A stretch of 8,850 nt of DNA from Anaerolineales bacterium UBA6128 (GTDB lineage: Bacteria > Chloroflexota > Anaerolineae > UBA1429). How positions within the stretch are numbered: position 1 is the first letter of the stretch; the number at the start of each line of letters is the position of its first letter. The DNA lies in NCBI GenBank assembly GCA_002423325.1, contig DIVQ01000040.1, positions 24,018-32,867 on the forward strand. The letters are read 5' to 3'. Both the position numbers and the translations under genes were made by a program. Shown one piece after another: positions 1-5,179 of the stretch. Under the pieces are notes generated by a model. The model saw only the letters and a list, made by a program, of their open reading frames with translations. It ran no database searches and was not told the DNA's origin.

Positions 1-1820
1 GGCACGGCGCACTCGCCATGGTTCTGCGGCAGCGCCTTTTTGAGCAGCGCCAGGCGCTCCTCGCCCAGCTCGCCGATGTGGTCGCCGAACATCATCGCGC
101 TGGAGGCCAGCGCCGACATCGACACCGACATGCGCGCCTCGCTCAGCGGGATAGGCTTGTCGAGCGTGATGACGTTGAACGAGTCGGCGTGGTACAGCCG
201 CCCGTGGGTGTGATAGTTGAGCGCATAGTTCTTGCAGGCGCCCACGAACATGCGCCAGTTGCCGCTGATGTAGGTGGCGGGGTACTCGGCAAAGCCCTTG
301 CGCGGCTGGCGTCCCTCGCCGATATCGGGGCCGGTGCGCACGGAATCCAGGCAGCCGATGCAGATGAGCGTGGGCCCGGTAGAGCCGAGCAGATAGGTGT
401 CCTCGCCGGCGGCCTCGCGCACCACCTTCATCAGCGCGCGGAACACCTCGGGGCCGGCGATCATCGTTTTGTCATAATAACCATCATAGTCGAACGGCCC
501 ATACACGTTGCCGGCGCCGCACCAGGTGAAATCGACCATATAGTAGCGCACGCCCAGCGCGCGGTAGGCCTCGAACACGCTGCGCACGTACGCCTGTGCC
601 GCCGGGTGGCTGCCGTCGCGCGCATAAAAGTTGAGGCGCTCCTCCGGCAGGTGCTCGCCAGAGATGCCGCGCAGCCACTTTTTCACCTCGATCACCCGCT
701 CGCCGCCGCGCCGCAGGATCTGCTCGTCCTGCTCCTCGGCCTGGGTGGAGAAGCGGTCGGGGATCCAGAAGGGCGCGACCCACAGGCCGAGCTGGAGGCC
801 GTAGCCCTGCAGTTTGCGCGCCAGCTCGGCCAGCCCCTCGGGCAGGCTGCTATAGTCGTCCTCCAGCCAGTTGCCGGGCGTGCCGTCCTTGAGGTTGGCG
901 ATGCTGACCCAGTAGTACTGCACGTGGAAGCCCTTCAGGCGCTCGGAGATGGCCTTGGCGTTGGCCAGCACGATCTCCTGGTACTGGCCCGCCAGCGGGT
1001 CGCGCCAACTGGTCTCGCCCAGCGCGCCCAGCGCCACGCGCGGCAGGAAGCGCGGCTGATAGTGCGCCGCCACGTCCTCGGCCCACGAGACCAGCGTGTC
1101 GTGCGCGCCGATGGAGGCGCGCAAGCGCAGCGTCTCGCTGGTCAGCGTTTGCCCGGGGGCCAGGGCATAGTCGTGCAGATCGCAAAAACACTCGACCGCC
1201 GGGGCCTCTTCGCGCGCCCAATAGTGGATCAGGCAGTTGGCGCGGTCAAAGGTCAGGAACGAGGCGTTGAGAAAGGCGTCGGTGCGCTTGTTGTGCAGCA
1301 CGCCCTGGATCAGGCTGCGATGCTTGCCCGGTTCGAACGGCAAGAAGCCCTCGGTCCACACGGGGCCGTACAGGCGCGGGTCGGTGTCGGCGGTGAGGGG
1401 CAGCACCACGTTGCCGGGGTTCCAAAAGGCGCCGTGGCACGAGACGTTGGCATCCGCCGCAGCACAGCCCAGCTCGAGGCGGCTCTCCTGATCCAGCGCC
1501 AGCAAGTAGCAGCGCCCCAGCGTGATGGGCGCCCCCGAGCGGTTGGTGATGTCGAGCGTGACCAGCGCTTTGTCGGCATAGAGTTCAAAGCGCGTGCGCA
1601 GATCCAGCCGGCTCCCCAGCACTGTGGCGGCGTACTCGCGGGCCTCGCAGTCGCCCAACAGCCCGACGCGCGGGCCGCTCGTGTGCAGTTGGGCGCCGGC
1701 CAGGCAGTCGATGCGCTCGCCGTCGGCCTGCAGCCAGACGTGCGCGCCGGTTACGGCGATGCCGTGGCCCAGGGTCAGCGTATATCCGCTGGCTGTACGC
1801 TCAAAGGCGATGGTGGTCAT
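1..1820 (-). CDS. GH36-type alpha-galactosidase, 3' end cut off by window
   Basis: Predicted to hydrolyse terminal alpha-galactosides (or related alpha-glycosides) by the retaining GH36 mechanism; 606 codons are visible with no stop. The first ~270 residues look like the N-terminal beta-sandwich of GH36. A TIM-barrel follows, with the family pattern LGLWVAP around residue 347. The likely nucleophile is D430 in YYMVDFTWCGAGN and the likely acid/base is D499 in DSVRTGPDIGEG, 69 residues apart, close to the usual GH36 spacing. No signal peptide is visible, so it probably acts in the cytoplasm on imported oligosaccharides. ATG at 1820-1818 is chosen because AGGAG (1831-1827) lies 6 bases upstream. 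A remnant phosphodiesterase 3' end stops 17 bases before this start, suggesting the phosphodiesterase gene was once its direct upstream neighbour. The family is fairly sure; the substrate is not. A long plus-strand open frame over it is a GC-driven shadow. Confidence 0.85.
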   Translation of the reverse strand, partial: MTTIAFERTASGYTLTLGHGIAVTGAHVWLQADGERIDCLAGAQLHTSGPRVGLLGDCEAREYAATVLGSRLDLRTRFELYADKALVTLDITNRSGAPITLGRCYLLALDQESRLELGCAAADANVSCHGAFWNPGNVVLPLTADTDPRLYGPVWTEGFLPFEPGKHRSLIQGVLHNKRTDAFLNASFLTFDRANCLIHYWAREEAPAVECFCDLHDYALAPGQTLTSETLRLRASIGAHDTLVSWAEDVAAHYQPRFLPRVALGALGETSWRDPLAGQYQEIVLANAKAISERLKGFHVQYYWVSIANLKDGTPGNWLEDDYSSLPEGLAELARKLQGYGLQLGLWVAPFWIPDRFSTQAEEQDEQILRRGGERVIEVKKWLRGISGEHLPEERLNFYARDGSHPAAQAYVRSVFEAYRALGVRYYMVDFTWCGAGNVYGPFDYDGYYDKTMIAGPEVFRALMKVVREAAGEDTYLLGSTGPTLICIGCLDSVRTGPDIGEGRQPRKGFAEYPATYISGNWRMFVGACKNYALNYHTHGRLYHADSFNVITLDKPIPLSEARMSVSMSALASSAMMFGDHIGELGEERLALLKKALPQNHGECAV

Positions 1821-1837
1821 GACGCTCTCCTATCGGT

Positions 1838-1879
1838 TCAGCGCAGCCCCCGCTCGTGGGTGATGCGCAGGGCCGGCAA
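1838..1879 (-). pseudogene. Orphan 3' end of a glycerophosphodiester phosphodiesterase gene
   Basis: Thirteen codons plus stop read LPALRITHERGLR*, against LPALRITRERGLR* at the C-terminus of the complete phosphodiesterase (2716-2675). Of the base differences between the copies, only the H/R one changes an amino acid. Upstream the reading frame continues as DQRSHRN with no phosphodiesterase similarity, and the kinase stop is only about 20 bases away. It lacks everything else of the gene and cannot function. I read it as the displaced original end of the phosphodiesterase gene, or as a remnant of a second copy. Confidence 0.8.
1840..1878 (-). repeat. Direct repeat copy B, phosphodiesterase 3' end
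   Basis: Pairs with 2677-2715 at a constant offset of 837 bases. By hand alignment 33 of 39 positions are identical; mismatches fall at 1850, 1857, 1859, 1870, 1871 and 1874. Similarity stops at the stop codon on one side and a few bases after 1878 on the other. Confidence 0.85.
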
Positions 1880-1898
1880 GTTGCGATGGCTACGCTGA

Positions 1899-2579
1899 TC
1901 ATTCTCCCGTGAAACCGAACAGAACCCGGGCCACGGTCTGTTCCAGTGTTTGATCCGAGTTGTCTATCAGGGTAACCCCATAGCTCTCGTGATCATCTAG
2001 GAAGGGACGCATCCGCTCGTGGAAGTGCACTACCCACTTTTCCGGCGTGACGCTGGCATGGCACGTCCGCGTCAAGCTGCGCGCAATGGCCGTCTCCAGA
2101 TTGGGGTGCAGCACAAAGATCCTGTACTCTGCTGCTGTCCGGTCCAGAATCTCTCTGAACCGGGCCACGTGCGCGGGCAGTATCATGTGTGAGAGCGCCA
2201 CATCGTATCCCAGCGCTAGTGCGAAATCGATCTCGGACTGGATCTCGCGGAAGACGGCATCCTCGTCGTAGGCGACGGACCTGCCGGCCCTGGCCTTGAC
2301 CACTTGCATCACACAATCGCCGTCGATGGCCATATAGCCGTGCGCGTTCTGCAAGTGCTCGGCTACGGCCGACTTGCCGCACGCGCAGGTACCGGTCAGG
2401 ACGATGATGTGCCTGTGCGCACTGTGCTGTCCACCCGCCAGAGAGAGCTCGCTCCCGCAGGTTCTGCACGTCGGGCGAATGGGCAGGATGCTGAAGCGTT
2501 GCCTGCGCAGCGACGGGTCGTGGATCTGGACGCGTTCGCGCGCGATGTCGCCGCACAGCGGACAGACTATGCTGGACAC
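1899..2579 (-). CDS. Zinc-ribbon + P-loop kinase-like protein
   Basis: A 226-aa protein read from GTG. The N-terminus has two CxxC pairs (CPLCG, C6/C9; CRTCG, C38/C41), forming a probable zinc ribbon. A P-loop nucleotide-binding fold follows: VLTGTCACGKS (Walker A, residues 63-70), IDGDCVMQVV (acidic DGD, 86-88), SHMILP, and an Arg-rich segment SLTRTCHASVTPEKW that may be the lid. This resembles small P-loop kinases (nucleoside, shikimate or zeta-toxin type), so it probably phosphorylates a small molecule or nucleotide; I cannot name the substrate. GTG at 2579-2577 is chosen because AGGAG lies 5 bases upstream and it starts just before the first CxxC. The frame stays open to 2822, but beyond 2675 it overlaps the phosphodiesterase. 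A TTG near 2654 after AGGAGG is an alternative start. Its base composition looks less GC-rich than the flanking genes, and it sits between two copies of the phosphodiesterase 3' end, so it is a likely inserted passenger gene. Confidence 0.72.
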   Translation of the reverse strand: MSSIVCPLCGDIARERVQIHDPSLRRQRFSILPIRPTCRTCGSELSLAGGQHSAHRHIIVLTGTCACGKSAVAEHLQNAHGYMAIDGDCVMQVVKARAGRSVAYDEDAVFREIQSEIDFALALGYDVALSHMILPAHVARFREILDRTAAEYRIFVLHPNLETAIARSLTRTCHASVTPEKWVVHFHERMRPFLDDHESYGVTLIDNSDQTLEQTVARVLFGFTGE

Positions 2580-2582
2580 GAG

Positions 2583-2589
2583 CTCTCCT
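2583..2589 (-). promoter_or_regulatory. Ribosome binding site deciding the kinase GTG start
   Basis: Reads AGGAGAG on the minus strand, with AGGAG 5 bases before the GTG at 2579. It sits in a 12-base string, CGATAGGAGAGC (2593-2582), that also occurs exactly at the alpha-galactosidase ribosome binding site (1835-1824). Confidence 0.6.
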
Positions 2590-2674
2590 ATCGTTTGCGC
2601 AATCTCATTGGAAGCGCAGAAACAGCGCCAGTTCCGCTCGTACCGAATCGAGCACAAGAGCCTCCTGGAGACGG

Positions 2675-3427
2675 CTAGCGCAGCCCGCGCTCGCGCGTGA
2701 TGCGCAACGCGGGCAGCGGGTCGTTGCAGGTGACCATGGCCGCGCCGGCCTCCAGGCTCTGCAGCACCTGCTCGGCGGTGTCGGCGCAGTAGGCGCAGGG
2801 CCAGATGTTGCGCGCGCGCCACATAGCGACGTGCTCGGGCGTGACGTCGCCCATCGGCACCCCCACCGACCAGAGCTTGTCGTCCGAGTCGGGCTGCACG
2901 TTGTGCATGTACTTGGCCCAGTAGCCCAGGTTCGGCAGCCCGTACGCGTCGTGGATGTGGTCGGTCACCGCGGCGTCGAATGAGGTGAACACGCAGCGCT
3001 CGGTCACGCCAAAGGCGCGGGTCATGGCGATGGCGGCGTCAGTGCAGGCGATGTCGTCGGGCTCCTGCTTGATCTCGACCGAGAAGAGCAGGCGCTCGTG
3101 CGGGCGCACCAGCGTCAGAAACTCGTCAAAGGTGGGGATCACGAGGCCCTGGAACTGCGGCCCCTTCCAGCCGCCGGCGTCCAGCTCTTTGAGCTGCGCG
3201 CAGGTGCGCTCGCGCAGGGGGCCGCTGCCGTTGGTGGTGCGGTCGAGCGTGTTGTCGTGCATGATCATGATCACGCCGTCGGCGGAGAGGTGCAGGTCGA
3301 GCTCAAGCATGTCGACCCCGAGGTCGATGGCCTCCTGGAAGGAGAGCAGGGTGTTCTCGGGGTAGCGGGCGGCATAGCCGCGGTGGCCAGAGATCACAAA
3401 GCGGTGCTTGAACGCGTCCCGTATCAT
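2675..3427 (-). CDS. Glycerophosphodiester phosphodiesterase (GDPD/UgpQ family)
   Basis: A 250-aa cytoplasmic-type GDPD, the usual length for UgpQ-like enzymes. It hydrolyses glycerophosphodiesters to glycerol-3-phosphate and an alcohol, salvaging phosphate and glycerol from lipid or teichoic-acid debris. Visible motifs in order are HRG (15-17), PENT (23-26), ELDLH with metal ligands E42 and D44, catalytic HD (57-58), DRTTNGSG (62-69), IPTFDEFL (97-104), SVEIK with E118, and the closing CNDPLPAL. H15 and H57 are the expected catalytic pair. There is no signal peptide. The ATG is preceded by AGGGGAG about 6 bases upstream. It follows the DUF1801 gene after 68 bases, so co-transcription is likely. 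Its last 13 codons are present a second time 837 bases downstream, beyond the kinase gene; the C-terminus may have been supplied by the inserted unit. Confidence 0.92.
   Translation of the reverse strand: MIRDAFKHRFVISGHRGYAARYPENTLLSFQEAIDLGVDMLELDLHLSADGVIMIMHDNTLDRTTNGSGPLRERTCAQLKELDAGGWKGPQFQGLVIPTFDEFLTLVRPHERLLFSVEIKQEPDDIACTDAAIAMTRAFGVTERCVFTSFDAAVTDHIHDAYGLPNLGYWAKYMHNVQPDSDDKLWSVGVPMGDVTPEHVAMWRARNIWPCAYCADTAEQVLQSLEAGAAMVTCNDPLPALRITRERGLR
2677..2715 (-). repeat. Direct repeat copy A, inside the intact phosphodiesterase 3' end
   Basis: Partner of 1840-1878 (33/39 identical). This copy encodes the true C-terminus of the intact phosphodiesterase. Together the copies bracket the kinase gene. 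Confidence 0.85.
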
Positions 3428-3495
3428 GGTATCTCCCCTGTGAATGTGATGCCCCGGCGATCATTGCGACTGCGGGAGGGCCGGGAGTTGTGCCC

Positions 3496-3867
3496 CTATT
3501 TGCGCCAGAACGTGGCGCAGTCCGCCTTGTCGGCGATGTTGAAGGCGATCATTTCCTGCAGCAGCGGCCAGGGGATCGGCTTGTCCCAGGGGATGCGCAT
3601 CAGCATCTTGGTGTGCTCATAGCTGGCCTGCACGATGGCGGCCGAAAAGTGCTCAATCCCCGCCATCTCCGGAGAGACGGCCAGGTGCTGCTTGGAGACA
3701 CTGAAGCCGATGATGAACGTGCCGTGGTCCGTGAACATCGGCTGGTTCCAGGCGATCCTCGTCGCCAACTGCGGGAAGGTTGCGGCAACCCACGCCAGGA
3801 CCTCCTCGACGCGCGCGCGCTGCTGCGGGTCGTCGATCTGCGCCAGGAACTCGGCAAAGGTCTCCAT
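3496..3867 (-). CDS. DUF1801 protein, YdhG/Fra-type putative iron chaperone
   Basis: A 123-aa protein matching the DUF1801 pattern: N-terminal helices with VEEVLAWVAATFP (20-31), the signature IAWNQPMF (38-45), GTFIIGFSVSKQHLAVSPE (49-67), and a C-terminal MRIPWDKPIPWPLL segment (90-103). Members are annotated as iron chaperones after the frataxin-like Fra (YdhG) of Bacillus subtilis; for most members the iron role is unproven. The length is normal. ATG at 3867 is supported by a strong AGGAGG 7 bases upstream. It lies 68 bases upstream of the phosphodiesterase gene on the same strand, probably in the same transcript. GC content rises back to the window's background here, after the poorer stretch 3975-5167. 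Confidence 0.85.
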   Translation of the reverse strand: METFAEFLAQIDDPQQRARVEEVLAWVAATFPQLATRIAWNQPMFTDHGTFIIGFSVSKQHLAVSPEMAGIEHFSAAIVQASYEHTKMLMRIPWDKPIPWPLLQEMIAFNIADKADCATFWRK

Positions 3868-3974
3868 GTCAGGCCCTCCTGTCTGCCCGCCTCTATCGTA
3901 AGGGCAAGCGTCCCCACATCGCGTGAGACATCTCTGGCTCCCTGGATTCAGGTTGACACTCCGGCGAGTTGGAC

Positions 3975-4376
3975 CTACCTGATGAGCAGGTGGAGCTCCC
4001 TCAAGAACGTCGGGAGAACGGTCTGATCAACGAGAAACTCGAACTCTAGTGAATGCGCCAAGCCCTCACCATAGGTATTGCCGTTGACCGTGATATGCCC
4101 TGTTTTATCAATCGAAAACACTACTTTGCTTCCGCAACAGATGTCACTGAGTTCGACAGTGTTCCGCTTGAACTGATACAGCTCTTCCAGTTCAAGTACG
4201 AACTGGCGAAATGCCTTGATATCGTATTCGCACGGTGCAAGACCGGAAAACTCCCCAGATACAATACGCAGGCTGAATGAGCAGTTGTACGGATTCCCGC
4301 TCTCTGCGTCCTCAGGCGAGTAGGCAAAACCGAGTATTGCCAGCGAATCGTCCAGGTATGTGAGCGTGGCATTCAT
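3975..4376 (-). CDS. Small WapI/DUF6228-like protein, possible immunity protein
   Basis: A 133-aa soluble protein with no signal or membrane segment. The pattern SLRIVSGEFSG (36-45), CEYDIKAFRQFVLELEELY (49-67), VELSDICCGSKVVFSIDKTGHI (74-95) and LEFEFLVDQTVLPTFLREL (110-128) recalls from memory the WapI immunity / DUF6228 type of small bacterial proteins. Those include antidotes of contact-dependent or polymorphic toxins. I am moderately confident of the resemblance, but no toxin gene is visible here, so immunity is an inference. ATG at 4376 has AGAGGA 6 bases upstream. It is clearly poorer in GC than the flanking genes (one row, 4081-4140, is 27/60 GC), which suggests acquisition. The rlmD remnant lies about 80 bases upstream. 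Confidence 0.65.
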   Translation of the reverse strand: MNATLTYLDDSLAILGFAYSPEDAESGNPYNCSFSLRIVSGEFSGLAPCEYDIKAFRQFVLELEELYQFKRNTVELSDICCGSKVVFSIDKTGHITVNGNTYGEGLAHSLEFEFLVDQTVLPTFLRELHLLIR

Positions 4377-4454
4377 GGATCATCCTCTTCTTTGAAGTCA
4401 TGGCCTATTCTACTGCTAGATGTCTTACAGTAACAGCAACCTTATAGTCATACT

Positions 4455-4535
4455 CTATGCGCGAGACAAGAGAACTACCGTGTCGACATGGTACGTCTGC
4501 GGGAACATGTCCGCCGGCTGCTCTCTCGCGCCTGA
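4455..4535 (-). pseudogene. Orphan 3' end of an rlmD-type gene
   Basis: The frame reads SGAREQPADMFPQTYHV followed by DTVVLLSRA and a TAG at 4457-4455. The intact RlmD ends SGYRLVEAQPVDMFPQ, TYHVECVVLM. The remnant keeps the QPxDMFPQTYHV block and its hydrophobic tail VVLL, typical of RlmD C-termini. Upstream of SGARE the similarity ends abruptly and an in-frame TAG follows about ten codons back, so only the last ~25 codons survive. The tail after HV differs from that of the intact gene, so this is not a recent copy of it. I read it as the displaced original rlmD end or a remnant of a second rlmD. Confidence 0.75.
4486..4520 (-). repeat. Direct repeat copy B, rlmD 3' end
   Basis: Matches 5226-5260 at 33 of 35 bases, at a constant offset of 740, with a 21-base uninterrupted identity (4492-4512). 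Mismatches are at 4491 (synonymous, Tyr codon) and 4513 (Ala for Val). DNA similarity stops sharply at 4520/4521, although a true rlmD copy would continue. Confidence 0.92.
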
Positions 4536-4663
4536 CGCTATGGCCTACGGATCGAGATGCACCCATGTCGACGTGCCATTGACGGATGTTGGATAGGCCA
4601 AGTTGCCCGGCCTCGAGCATACCCTATGGTAGCGCCGGGTAGGCTGCTTATTGCGCAGCAGTG

Positions 4664-5167
4664 TTACGGTCTTGTCCATTTGTCAGGGACAAGCAGATTT
4701 GGCGCCGGACAGAGACACCGGTTATCCTTCATATAGTCCTCGAGCGAATACCTGAATGGCCTCTCTATTGTCAGCAATACTTGGGCGATCGTCTCCACAT
4801 CCAGCGAATAGATGCGCTTCGCGTCGTAACGAGCCAGCACAGTATCAAGCGTTCTCCTATCAAGCACGGGGAAATCGTAGTCTAGCTCACTGAACCATCC
4901 GCCATAGTGTTGGGATATGGGCCCGCCCATACCATGTGGGCAGCCAGTGCGACGCGATTCGTCAGGATCAACGCGACACCACCAGCTTACAGACTCAACC
5001 AATACTCCCAGGATTCCAACCTCTCTGATGAACTCGAGACTGTCTTGCAGAATGATACAGTCGATATACCCAGATCCGACAGGCTGTACCTCGTACTTTG
5101 CTATCAGGACGTCCAGACCCCTGACGAACTCTTCTTTATGCAACTCCAGATAATCAAGATATCCCAT
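4664..5167 (-). CDS. Unrecognised 167-aa protein, possibly immunity-like
   Basis: I cannot assign a family with confidence. The product is acidic, soluble and lacks signal or membrane segments. It has a helical N-terminus (MGYLDYLELHKEEFVRGLDV), a hydrophobic strand run GILGVLVESVSWWC (51-64), and a very conserved-looking Cys/His/Gly patch CPHGMGGPIS...YGGWFSELDYDFP (76-100) that could bind a metal or a partner. The compact, signal-less style recalls single-domain immunity proteins, but this is only an impression. ATG at 5167 lies 12 bases after the rlmD stop, with GAGAGG roughly 8 bases upstream, so it is probably translated from the rlmD transcript. It is much poorer in GC than rlmD and is bracketed by two copies of the rlmD 3' end (5226-5260 and 4486-4520), marking it as an inserted passenger. 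Confidence 0.75.
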   Translation of the reverse strand: MGYLDYLELHKEEFVRGLDVLIAKYEVQPVGSGYIDCIILQDSLEFIREVGILGVLVESVSWWCRVDPDESRRTGCPHGMGGPISQHYGGWFSELDYDFPVLDRRTLDTVLARYDAKRIYSLDVETIAQVLLTIERPFRYSLEDYMKDNRCLCPAPNLLVPDKWTRP

Positions 5168-5179
5168 GTCGATAGCCTC

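Noticed and set aside
18..1898. Long plus-strand open frame opposite the alpha-galactosidase (626 codons)
   Set aside because: Composition is Ala/Arg/Gln/His/Val-rich low-complexity typical of antisense GC-rich frames, with no motifs. The minus frame gives a clear GH36 protein.
2580..2822. N-terminal extension of the kinase frame
   Set aside because: Beyond 2675 it overlaps the phosphodiesterase C-terminus and is Arg/Ala shadow-like. A GTG with a good ribosome binding site lies just before the first CxxC.
3953..3958. Plus-strand TTGACA as a promoter -35 box
   Set aside because: No good -10 box 16-18 bases downstream and no plus-strand gene follows.
4405..4620. 71-codon minus-strand open frame over the rlmD remnant
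   Set aside because: It reads the remnant in the wrong frame; the RlmD-like residues appear only in the neighbouring frame.
4644..4661. Small hairpin CTGCT...AGCAG after the 167-aa gene as a terminator
   Set aside because: Only 5 base pairs, an 8-base loop and no T-run on the minus strand.
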